Below, piece by piece: positions 17,525 through 25,065 of a stretch of 64,000 nucleotides of DNA (its first letter is position 1; each line of letters starts with the position of its first letter). The position numbers and the translations under genes are program-made. The stretch lies in the NCBI RefSeq assembly GCF_900096945.1, contig NZ_FMKA01000010.1, positions 1-64,000 of the forward strand, given 5' to 3'. The DNA comes from Anaerobium acetethylicum. GTDB taxonomy: Bacteria; Bacillota; Clostridia; Lachnospirales; Lachnospiraceae. The notes beneath the pieces are model-generated. The model did not search any database and was not told the DNA's origin. It saw only the letters and a program-made list of their open reading frames with translations.

Positions 17525-17573
17525 CAGGGCTGCTGCTCAATGACTTATTATTAGTCATTGAGCAGCAGCCCTG
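17525..17573. terminator. hairpin GGGCTGCTGCTCAATGAC type; left copy of island-flanking repeat
   Basis: CAGGGCTGCTGCTCAATGAC pairs perfectly with GTCATTGAGCAGCAGCCCTG around a TTATTATTA loop; T-rich sequence follows. It serves as terminator for the Mpv17-like gene. Together with the fragment at 17585-17627 it repeats, in the same order and orientation, the hairpin and isomerase 3' end found at 23222-23320. Confidence 0.8.
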
Positions 17574-17584
17574 TCATTTTTCTA

Positions 17585-17627
17585 CTCCTGGATACTCAGT
17601 GCAGAGCAGCCTGTAAGACGTCTCATA
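17585..17627 (-). pseudogene. 3' fragment of a D-lyxose isomerase gene
   Basis: On the minus strand this encodes YRLLCTEYPGV, matching YRLLCNEYPGV at the end of the intact isomerase gene (23276-23953). Only about 15 codons survive and the similarity ends near 17627. It shows that an isomerase gene, or the boundary of one, once lay here. Confidence 0.75.
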
Positions 17628-17729
17628 TCCCCACATCCATACTGTTTGAAGGAAAAGAGGGGTCTGGCTCTTTTTTTTGTTAAATACAGCATTTACCTCT
17701 AACCCCTTTTTTTAATAATAACCCTTATG

Positions 17730-17758
17730 TTGACAAAATCAACAATAAATGTTAAAGT
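17730..17758 (+). promoter_or_regulatory. promoter upstream of the surface-protein gene
   Basis: TTGACA at 17730-17735, a 17-base spacer and TAAAGT at 17753-17758. It would transcribe a leader of about 250 bases before the CBM2/vWA gene. Confidence 0.6.
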
Positions 17759-17776
17759 TTAAGGGAGGTAAACTTA

Positions 17777-17830
17777 TTGAAAGATAAGGACACAAAACTG
17801 GAAGCCGTAAAGAGAGTATTGGGGAACTAA
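17777..17830 (+). CDS. possible 17-residue leader or transposase orfA remnant
   Basis: TTG 17777, eight bases after GGGAGG, opens a frame of 17 codons ending TAA. The peptide contains TKLEAVKRVLGN, which resembles the N-terminal helix of IS3-type OrfA proteins (KLEAVKxxLxG), so it may be the stump of an insertion sequence rather than a leader. Both readings are weak. Confidence 0.25.
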   Translation: MKDKDTKLEAVKRVLGN

Positions 17831-17884
17831 CTTAACTTTCAGGTGGTTCGGTTGCGATCAGAATAACTGGTTGCTTTTTTTGTG

Positions 17885-18000
17885 CGAAGGCACAAGGCAA
17901 ACGTCTATGCTTGCATATCAATTTGCCGCTGCATGCGAATAGGTGGTGTCTTGCGAAGCATGACAGTTATGGTTGTTTCTGCCTTTCGACAAAACAACGA
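17885..18000 (+). other. leader region that may fold (unassigned)
   Basis: CGAAGGCA near 17885 can pair with TGCCTTTCG near 17985, enclosing about 90 bases that begin with AAGGCAAAC. That block recalls the start of the c-di-GMP-I riboswitch, but the second conserved block (GCAAAGCC) is not clear: the nearest is TGCGAAGC. I do not assign a riboswitch. Confidence 0.2.
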
Positions 18001-18021
18001 GATAAAAAAGGAGGAAAACGT

Positions 18022-18576
18022 ATGTTTGAAAAATGTACTAATAGGGGTCTGGCGTTAATGTTGGCAATTATTATGCTCGTAATAACTTGCTATTCTCCAG
18101 AGGTATATGCTGCAAATAAAAAAGTAATTAATAGCAGCACGTACAGTGGAGAAGGATTTGAGGTAATATTTGATGTCACCGGAAGTTGGAGCGGAGCTTA
18201 TAATGCAAAAATTACAATTAAGAATACCGCTGACAAGAATATTGAGAACTGGTGTATTGCTTTTCCTTTGCAGGAGACGATAAGTAATATCTGGAATGCA
18301 AGTATAGTAGACATCAGTGGTGGCTATTATAAAATAAAAAATATGGGCTGGAATCAGGATATTGCTATTGGCACAAGTGTGAGTTTTGGATTCACTGCAA
18401 GTGGGGATTTTTCACGATTTCCAAATTGTTATGATATTTTTGGTAAAGCAGAAGAAGTATCAATGGACAAATATGGTGTTGCATATGAAATAGAAAGTGA
18501 CTGGGGTGATGGATTTAACGGTAAAGTAACAATAACCAATAAATCAGAAAAAGTGATTGAAGACTGGTGCATGTAA
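18022..18576 (+). CDS. CBM2 surface protein, N-terminal fragment ending at an in-frame stop
   Basis: 184 residues from ATG 18022, preceded by AAGGAGG. A signal peptide (about 1-30, ending VYAA) is followed by a complete family-2-like carbohydrate-binding module (18150-18440): WSGAYNAKITIKNTADKNIENW, ISNIWNAS and IGTSVSFGFTASG are the hallmark strands. A second module begins near 18490 (WGDGFNGKVTITNKSEKVIEDWCM) and is cut by TAA 18574-18576. The same reading frame stays open after the stop and completes the module, so this and the next entry were one gene of about 1,140 codons. As it stands the fragment could be secreted as a single-module binding protein. Confidence 0.75.
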   Translation: MFEKCTNRGLALMLAIIMLVITCYSPEVYAANKKVINSSTYSGEGFEVIFDVTGSWSGAYNAKITIKNTADKNIENWCIAFPLQETISNIWNASIVDISGGYYKIKNMGWNQDIAIGTSVSFGFTASGDFSRFPNCYDIFGKAEEVSMDKYGVAYEIESDWGDGFNGKVTITNKSEKVIEDWCM

Positions 18577-18630
18577 TTTGATTTTGATAATGAAATCAGT
18601 AATATCTGGAATGCAACAATAAAAGAACAT

Positions 18631-21444
18631 ATGGGAAGCCATTATACTTTATATAACAAGCAATACAATCAAAATATCGGAGTTGGCCAGAGCGTTAGCT
18701 TTGGTTTTACGGTTAATAATGGTTCGTCGGCTAATTCTGTATCTAATATATCTTTAATTCAGATCAACACAGAAAAAAGGAATACCGCAATCACTATTGA
18801 TGATTCGGATTTTGAACAATCAGACGTAGATCAAAGCTACTTTGTATCTGGTGCGTTAAACGATATCAGAGGAAAGATAGAAGGTGTTGATGAGGTTTCA
18901 GAGCTGGATTACGAGATTACGTCAATCTCAGGAATTGTGATTTCATCAGGAAGGATAGATGTTGCAGAAGAATGGTCATTCTCAGACTTTGATTTAAACT
19001 ATGGAACAAACAATGTTACCGTAACAGCCACAGATTCTTCTGGAGGGAAGACTTCTGCTTCAATTAAATTATACAACACGAATCAGGATAATATGGGAGA
19101 TGCAATTGATCGTGAAGAATTGGTAAATGACATATTATCACAGGATAGTGATGGAGATGGTCTATGTAACTTTATTGAAGCAGAAGTGATATATACTGAT
19201 GCATTTAAGGTAGACAGTGATGAAGATGGCATTGCAGACGGAAATGAAGATTGTGATCAGGATGGAGTGTCCAACTTGATAGAAATGGATACAAAAACCA
19301 ATCCGGCAATAAAGGATAGCGATGAAGATGGTCTTATGGATGGGGAGGAAATAGATACCTATAAAACGGATCCTCTTAGTCAGGATACAGATGGGGATAA
19401 AGCATCGGACAAATGGGAAATAGACAATGAGTATGATCCGTGTGTATACAATAACTCATTTGTGTCTCACAGTGAAATTAAATTAAATGAGAAAATTACA
19501 GAGGTATCACTAAAAATCAATGGATGTGATGGTAATGCGGCTGAGACATTATCCATTTCAACTATAGAAAATGCGATGTTTAACAATGAAATTCCAGGTT
19601 ATATAGGTGACTGCTGCGAATTTACAACTCAGGGTTCATTTGAAAGTGCAGAAGTCTCGTACACGCTGGAGGAAACCTTATTTGATGAAGAGGATTTTGT
19701 TCCTGCTTTATATTATTTCAACGAGGAAACCCAATTATTAGAAGAAGTTGCAAATCAGCAAATCAATGGAGAGATTGTCAGCGCAACTTTGTCGCATTTT
19801 TCTAAATATATATTGATAAATAAGACTGTATATGATAAATCAAGGGTATACACGCTTCTGTATAATGAAGACGATGCAAGTAATTATAAAGGCATGGATA
19901 TTGTTTTTGCTATCGATTCATCAGGAAGCATGACATCAAATGATAGATCCGGTGTCAGGAAAACAGTGACAAAGAATTTTATAAATGTATTAACAGAGAA
20001 TGATCGAGCAGCTGTTGTTGATTTTGACAGTTATGCTTCTGTTTATTCCGATTTTACATCGGATTCAGAAACTTTGAATACAGCTGTTAATAAAATTGAC
20101 AGTTCGGGTGGAACCAGTTTGTCTGATGCGATGTCATCTGCAATTGGCTTATTTACATCATCTGACTATGACGGAGATGGAAAGGCCAGATATATCGTTT
20201 TGCTAACGGATGGACAAGGGACTTACAGCACAGCTTACACTACAAAAGCAAAGGATAATGGAATAGTTGTTTATACGGTAGGCTTAGGAAGCAATGTATC
20301 AACGAGCGTCTTAACTACGTTAGCGGAAGGAACTGGTGGGGAATATTATCACGCAAATAATGCGGATAAGTTAAAGGGAATTTTTGATACAATTGCAGAC
20401 AAAACCGATTTATATAAAGATTCTGACAGTGATAAATTGAAAGATTATTATGAGAAAGAAATAAATAGTGGAAATCTGAGATTAGGAACAGGTGTGAAGT
20501 TAACTGGATTAAACTACTTGAATGCAGATACAGATAGTGATACTCTTAAAGATGGGGAAGAACTGGAAGTGTCAAAATCAGGCCATCTGGTATATGTAAA
20601 AATGAAATCGAATCCTACCACCGGGGATACGGATGGAGATGGATTACTTGATGGAACTGCCAGAATAATTAACGGAAAAAGGGTGGCACCGAAAGATCCT
20701 GACCTCCTACATGCGAATGGTCCAAAAGGAATTTGGCAGGCTCAGTTTGAACAAGAATCAAAGGGTATCTCTAGCGAACTTGGTGATTGGTACGAGTTTA
20801 ACCTTGATCTGTCATCCTTTGAAGGCGGAATACGTTCGAAGATTGCTGCTGCTTTAGGATCTCGCGCTTTGAACTTCAAGGTGGATGATAAGAATATAGC
20901 GGTACACTCACAAGTTGATACCTGGCAGGAAATTTGGGGATATAATGACTTTTATGATCTTGTGTTCAGAACAGGAACCAATGGTAATATTCGCAAAGAT
21001 AAGTTTCAATTTAGCAATGGTGATGGGGAAAATTATATAATTTGGATATGGTGTGGTGATTATCTGAATTTGGGAAGTGGTGCGGAAATGGGCATTTATA
21101 CTAACCCTCGAAAAGCACCGCTAATCAATCTCGAACATTGGGAAGCAGTAGATTTTCAGTTACCGATGACATTGAATCTTTATAATTATAATGGGAACGA
21201 TGATATTGAGAATGTATTTAGCTGGGCACCGGAAGATACCCAATGGTGGATAACGGGGTTTAAACCAGATTTTAATCAACCTAAGGTTGAAAAGATGGTA
21301 ACACTTGGGACAATAGATTTTACTGACCAAGAAAAACTCTATAGTGATTTAAAATCTGAGATTATTACCGATGACTATCTTAAGAAGTTTATGATTTTTG
21401 ATGATGAAAATCACATGGTATGGATTATTTGGTGGGAGTTATAA
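18631..21444 (+). CDS. CBM2-TSP3-vWA protein with DUF4474-like C-terminal domain (separated from its signal peptide)
   Basis: 937 residues in the same frame as the preceding fragment; codons 18577-18630 between them are also open (FDFDNEISNIWNATIKEH). Order: rest of the second CBM2 module; an Ig-like stretch; calcium-binding TSP3-type repeats DSDGDG/DSDEDG (19140-19430); a von Willebrand A domain (19890-20400) with MIDAS DSSGS and TDGQG; further DTDGDG repeats (20520-20660); and a C-terminal domain of about 235 residues (20740-21440) with WQEIWGYNDFYD, LGSGAEMGIY and WWITGF, which I recognise as similar to DUF4474. Without the signal peptide it should not be secreted. The C-terminus overlaps a lipoprotein gene, an arrangement seen for toxin and immunity pairs. 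Function inferred only. Confidence 0.72.
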   Translation: MGSHYTLYNKQYNQNIGVGQSVSFGFTVNNGSSANSVSNISLIQINTEKRNTAITIDDSDFEQSDVDQSYFVSGALNDIRGKIEGVDEVSELDYEITSISGIVISSGRIDVAEEWSFSDFDLNYGTNNVTVTATDSSGGKTSASIKLYNTNQDNMGDAIDREELVNDILSQDSDGDGLCNFIEAEVIYTDAFKVDSDEDGIADGNEDCDQDGVSNLIEMDTKTNPAIKDSDEDGLMDGEEIDTYKTDPLSQDTDGDKASDKWEIDNEYDPCVYNNSFVSHSEIKLNEKITEVSLKINGCDGNAAETLSISTIENAMFNNEIPGYIGDCCEFTTQGSFESAEVSYTLEETLFDEEDFVPALYYFNEETQLLEEVANQQINGEIVSATLSHFSKYILINKTVYDKSRVYTLLYNEDDASNYKGMDIVFAIDSSGSMTSNDRSGVRKTVTKNFINVLTENDRAAVVDFDSYASVYSDFTSDSETLNTAVNKIDSSGGTSLSDAMSSAIGLFTSSDYDGDGKARYIVLLTDGQGTYSTAYTTKAKDNGIVVYTVGLGSNVSTSVLTTLAEGTGGEYYHANNADKLKGIFDTIADKTDLYKDSDSDKLKDYYEKEINSGNLRLGTGVKLTGLNYLNADTDSDTLKDGEELEVSKSGHLVYVKMKSNPTTGDTDGDGLLDGTARIINGKRVAPKDPDLLHANGPKGIWQAQFEQESKGISSELGDWYEFNLDLSSFEGGIRSKIAAALGSRALNFKVDDKNIAVHSQVDTWQEIWGYNDFYDLVFRTGTNGNIRKDKFQFSNGDGENYIIWIWCGDYLNLGSGAEMGIYTNPRKAPLINLEHWEAVDFQLPMTLNLYNYNGNDDIENVFSWAPEDTQWWITGFKPDFNQPKVEKMVTLGTIDFTDQEKLYSDLKSEIITDDYLKKFMIFDDENHMVWIIWWEL

Positions 21445-21923
21445 TGAAAAAAAAAATCAAATTTATGTTACTTGTATATACATTATTTTTGCTTTCTGCG
21501 TGTTCGCTAAGAAAGGATATCCATTCGTATCAAAAAATTGAGACAGAGTGTGATGAAATTGTGCAGTACCTTAGTGAAGATGATACAGAAGGGCTAAAAA
21601 GTATGTTTTGTAATATGACAAGATCTTCATCTGAGTTTGATAAACAAATACAAGTTGCAATGGATTATTTCGAAGGCAAGGTAATTGAGCATGATCCATT
21701 TACATTAAAAAATGATGGGAGTTCAGTTGAAAACGGAAAGATAACACGTCTTTATAGTTCGCCACATCTAACTGGTATTGTTACAGATGTAGGAAAAACC
21801 TACGAAATAAAATTTTATTCATATATTATCAATACAGATGATGAAGACAAAGTAGGAATATCAAAATTAACTATAAAAACTGATAATGGGAATGAATGTA
21901 TAATTGGAGAATATATAAGATAA
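21444..21923 (+). CDS. lipoprotein resembling DUF5104, candidate immunity protein
   Basis: 159 residues from ATG 21444, whose A is the last base of the preceding TAA stop; GGTGGGAG inside the surface-protein gene is the ribosome site, so the two are translationally coupled. Signal peptide with lipobox LLSAC gives a membrane-anchored extracellular protein of about 140 residues. The body (LKSMFCNMTRSSSEFDKQI, a GK-x-YEI-x-FYSY strand pair, KVGISKLTI) resembles DUF5104 lipoproteins. Repeat association with copies of the neighbouring C-terminal domain suggests that it binds that domain, possibly neutralising it; this is inference. Confidence 0.7.
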   Translation: MKKKIKFMLLVYTLFLLSACSLRKDIHSYQKIETECDEIVQYLSEDDTEGLKSMFCNMTRSSSEFDKQIQVAMDYFEGKVIEHDPFTLKNDGSSVENGKITRLYSSPHLTGIVTDVGKTYEIKFYSYIINTDDEDKVGISKLTIKTDNGNECIIGEYIR

Positions 21924-21984
21924 ATATTTTTGTATCCATTTAGTGATATGGTATTTTACTGTGAAAAGAAACAAATAAATTCTG

Positions 21985-22431
21985 GATTTTGGCAGTTATG
22001 CTTCTGCTTATTCCGATTTCATATCGGATTCAGAAACTTTGAATACAGCTGTTAACAAAATTGACAGTTCGGGTGGAACCAGTTTGTCTGATGCGATGTC
22101 ATCTGCAATTGGCTTATTTACATCATCTGCTTATGACGGTGATGGAAAGGCCAGGTATATCGTTTTGCTAACGGATGGACAAGGGACTTACAGAACAGTT
22201 TACACAACAAAAGCAAAAGATAATGGAATACGTTCGAAGATTGCTGCTGCTTTAGGATCTCGGATTTTGAACTTCAAGTTGGATGATAAGGATATAGCGG
22301 TACACTCACAAGTTGATACCTGGCAGGAAATTTGGGGATATAATGACTTTTATGATCTTGTCTTCAGAACAGGAACCAATGGGAACATGCGTGACGAAAA
22401 GTTCCAATTTAAAGGAGAATATATAGATTAA
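21985..22431 (+). pseudogene. collapsed second copy of the vWA/C-terminal region
   Basis: Similarity to the large gene starts at its vWA domain (equivalent of 20020), runs to KAKDNGI (20264 equivalent), then jumps in frame to RSKIAAALGSR (20833 equivalent), a deletion of about 565 bases at the shared GGAATA. It continues to NGNMRDEKFQF and then ends in GEYID, resembling the lipoprotein's last codons (GEYIR). The longest intact frame is 22039-22431. It lacks a ribosome site, signal peptide and most of the C-terminal domain. Confidence 0.75.
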
Positions 22432-22464
22432 TGTAAATTTTCGGGTGAATTAAGGATGGTATAA

Positions 22465-22955
22465 ATGAAAAAGTTTAAAATAGTTGCTGTAATTTTAATG
22501 CATATCGTTGCAATATCGTTTGTTTCAGGGTGCTCGAGTGATACGTTTGTTGATTCGGGGTATACAGGGCAAAAAAAAGCAAAGAACTTTTACAATATCT
22601 GAGTAACGATGATGAGGAAGGATTAAAAAGTATGTTTTGTAATACAACAAGATCCGCACCCGATTTTAATGAACAAATAGAAGAAGTAATGAAATTCTTC
22701 GATGGGAAAGTAACGGAGCACGATTCACTCGTCGGGATTAGTGGTGGTAGCCGTGCCGTTGACGACGGGAAAACAACAAAATTGACTATTACACCTAAAA
22801 TTACAGGTATTGTAACAGATGCCGGGAAAAAATATGAAATTATGTTTTATTCTCATTTAATTAATTCGGAGGATAAAGATAAGGTTGGCATATCTGAATT
22901 ATCTATAACAACAGATGATAGAGCAGAATGTATTGTAGGAAAATACATAAGATAG
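22465..22955 (+). pseudogene. second lipoprotein (DUF5104-like), frameshifted
   Basis: ATG 22465 starts a signal peptide with lipobox FVSGC, but the frame hits TGA at 22599 after GQKKAKNFYNI. The -1 frame then carries LLQYLSNDDEEGLKSMFCN and the rest of the domain to TAG 22955, matching the intact lipoprotein closely. The shift maps to a run of eight A at 22571-22578; nine A would restore one frame of 164 residues. It may be a pseudogene, a slippage-switchable gene or a sequencing error. Confidence 0.8.
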
Positions 22956-23003
22956 AGTGGAGTGTTTATCCAGAAAAAAAGCCTGAGTTGTACGAATTAA
23001 TCA

Positions 23004-23180
23004 TATGGTTTACTTGATGGAACTGCCAAGATAATAAAAGGAAAAAGTGTGGCATCGAAAAATTTCGACCTCTTATATAGGAATGGCCCAAAAGGCATTC
23101 GGCAGGCTCAATATGAATAAGAACTAAGTGGAATCTCTAGCGAACTTGGTAATATGCGCAAAGATAAATTTCAAATTAGC
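23004..23180 (+). pseudogene. third, heavily deleted copy of the C-terminal region
   Basis: DNA from about 23004 matches the large gene from 20638 (ACTTGATGGAACTGCCA, then GGCCCAAAAGGCATTCGGCA) to CTTGGT, then jumps at shared GGT to the equivalent of 20987 (AATATGCGCAAAGATAA). The frame has several stops. No accompanying lipoprotein remains. Confidence 0.7.
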
Positions 23181-23221
23181 AGAGCAAATAAATGCTCTGC
23201 TGAAAAAAATATGATTATATG

Positions 23222-23266
23222 GGGCTGCTGCTCAATGATTGATTTTCAATCATTGAGCAGCAGCCC
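23222..23266. terminator. hairpin terminator, right copy of island-flanking repeat
   Basis: GGGCTGCTGCTCAATGATTGA pairs perfectly with the reverse arm ending GAGCAGCAGCCC; T-rich sequence follows. It terminates the isomerase gene from the right and is the counterpart of 17525-17573, with different loop bases but the same outer stem. Confidence 0.82.
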
Positions 23267-23275
23267 TGTCTTATT

Positions 23276-23953
23276 TTATACCCCAGGATACTCATTGCAG
23301 AGCAGCCTGTAAGGCGCCTCATCTTCCTCAATTGTCGGGAATCGTCCGACAGGCTCATAGAAGCGGTTGTCGGTATTGTCGTCGTTGCACATGGAGACTT
23401 CGCCGATCAGCACATCTCCGGTGCCCGGTTTCACGTCAAAATCATGGTACTGGTGAGGCCAGAGGGTAATGCTTTCTCCAGGTCTGAGTTCAACTCCGGT
23501 GCCTGCCTTTACATAGTAGGAGCGGCCGTCGGCATTTACCAGAACGTCGGAATCATCGAAAGAGCCGTCGCCCTTGTCGTTGTAGAGGTGGATGATCAGT
23601 GTTCCGCCGCCTCGGTTGATGATGTCCTCGCTCTTGTTCCAATGGAAATGCATAGGGGAATGCTGCCCTTCCTTAAGCATTAACAGTTTTTCGGCATAGG
23701 TCTTTTTGTATTTTGGATTATTCTGGTTTCCGTTTCTGATGGTAATCAGGGCGAAGCCGGTTTTTTCAAAATCGCCGAGGCCGTAGTCTGTAATATCCCA
23801 GCCCAGCATGTTGTCCCGGATTTCATCATATTCTTCGTTTTTGTTTTTCCAGTCTTCCGGGGTCCAATTGCAGAACGGCGGGAGTTCGAAGCGGTGCTCG
23901 TTGATCAGCTTTTCCATATCCTGTATTGCCCGGTTGATTTCTGAACGTTTCAT
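23276..23953 (-). CDS. D-lyxose isomerase
   Basis: 225 residues of the D-lyxose ketol-isomerase family (cupin, formerly DUF1498). The metal-binding cupin motif is visible: QHSPMHFHWNKSEDIINRGGG with two His and Glu, and a later His in LWPHQYHDFD. It interconverts D-lyxose and D-xylulose, and usually D-mannose and D-fructose, in the cytosol. GGAGG precedes the start. A divergent AraC regulator gene, fructokinase and aldose epimerase follow, fitting a pathway in which mannose or lyxose is isomerised and fructose phosphorylated. Its last codons are duplicated at 17585-17627. Confidence 0.9.
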   Translation of the reverse strand: MKRSEINRAIQDMEKLINEHRFELPPFCNWTPEDWKNKNEEYDEIRDNMLGWDITDYGLGDFEKTGFALITIRNGNQNNPKYKKTYAEKLLMLKEGQHSPMHFHWNKSEDIINRGGGTLIIHLYNDKGDGSFDDSDVLVNADGRSYYVKAGTGVELRPGESITLWPHQYHDFDVKPGTGDVLIGEVSMCNDDNTDNRFYEPVGRFPTIEEDEAPYRLLCNEYPGV

Positions 23954-24053
23954 TTTTATACCTCCATATGTTCGCGTTTTCTTTTATAGGTTTAGTATAG
24001 ACTGATTTAAGAATATACGCATTTAGTTGGGGACAGTGTACAAAATCAAAGAT

Positions 24054-24929
24054 TTATCGTTTGAGCTGTTTTATATAAGCAGAAGGACTATAGGTATTGT
24101 AGCGTTTGAATACCACTGAGAAATAGCTGCTTGTGTTAAAACCGAGTTCCATGGCAGTCCTTGTGATTTCCATGCCTTCGGAAAGCAGCTTTTTTGAGAG
24201 TTCGATTTTTTGAAAGTTTATGAAGCTGCGGGGGGAAATGCCCATCTGAGCCTTGAATTTCTGCTTGTACTGGGAGGTTGAAAGGCTGCATAGCGCAGCA
24301 AGCGTGTCGAGGCTCAGCTCTTCCTTCAGATGTTCCATGATGTAGGCAACTGACCCTTCGATATCCTGGGTCAGGCCGGATTGCGGAAGATTGTCGTATT
24401 CGATAAGCCTGTTCAGGAATACGCAGAGATACGAGGACGCCAGGTGGCGGTTCTGGTTCAGGAAACATGCTTCAAAGGATTTCCTCAACAGCTGGAACAT
24501 TTCCTTTGTATCGGTCTTGATCAGGTGACTGTTCAGGCTCTGGAGAGCGGTGATCAGGTCTGCTGAAGCATTGCGGTTCAGGTCAAGGATTGTATCAGCT
24601 TCTGTAATGTTGATCTGGAACCAGAAAATCTCTCCCACGGAAATGGGGATCAGATTCGTGCTATGGATTTCGTCGGGAAAGGTGATGAACACATCCCCTC
24701 CGCTTAATTTGTAGTCAGAACTGTCTGCAGAGAAGGATATGACGCCGTCTGAAACATAGGTGATTTCAAAGCAGCCCTTGTGATAATGGTTCGGCAGGGG
24801 CGCTATGGCAGTAGTCATGGTATGTTTTCCGAACATCTGAAGCCCGGGTATCTGAAGCTGTTCCTGGGTGAGCACGTTTCTGTTTGTTGAGAAATACGGC
24901 TTGTCTATTAAATGTATGGCATGTTCCAT
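24054..24929 (-). CDS. AraC-family transcriptional regulator
   Basis: 291 residues: N-terminal cupin-like sensor (about 1-150, PNHYHKGCFEITYVSDG) and C-terminal double helix-turn-helix domain (about 190-290) with TAMELGFNTSSYFSVVFKRY. Ribosome site GGAGA. Encoded upstream of and in line with the lyxose isomerase gene and divergent from the fructokinase gene, so it probably controls these sugar genes in response to a sugar ligand. Confidence 0.88.
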   Translation of the reverse strand: MEHAIHLIDKPYFSTNRNVLTQEQLQIPGLQMFGKHTMTTAIAPLPNHYHKGCFEITYVSDGVISFSADSSDYKLSGGDVFITFPDEIHSTNLIPISVGEIFWFQINITEADTILDLNRNASADLITALQSLNSHLIKTDTKEMFQLLRKSFEACFLNQNRHLASSYLCVFLNRLIEYDNLPQSGLTQDIEGSVAYIMEHLKEELSLDTLAALCSLSTSQYKQKFKAQMGISPRSFINFQKIELSKKLLSEGMEITRTAMELGFNTSSYFSVVFKRYNTYSPSAYIKQLKR

Positions 24930-25065
24930 AATCGTGTCTCCTGTCCGAAATATTTATTTTTGTACGGTGGTTATAAAAGATAGTAATACAATTCAAATAA
25001 TATTATAATGGAAGATAGGAAAAGTCAACATTTTTTGGTTTGAGAAGAAAGGGAGATATGATAAT

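Noticed and set aside
17777-17830. Attenuator leader peptide for the surface-protein gene.
   Set aside because: The peptide has no run of regulatory codons and no alternative terminator/antiterminator pair was found; it may be a transposase stump.
17885-18000. Possible c-di-GMP-I riboswitch before the CBM2/vWA gene (AAGGCAAAC block).
   Set aside because: The second conserved block (GCAAAGCC) and the tetraloop/receptor arrangement could not be found at the right distances; only an outer stem is convincing. A covariance-model scan would decide.
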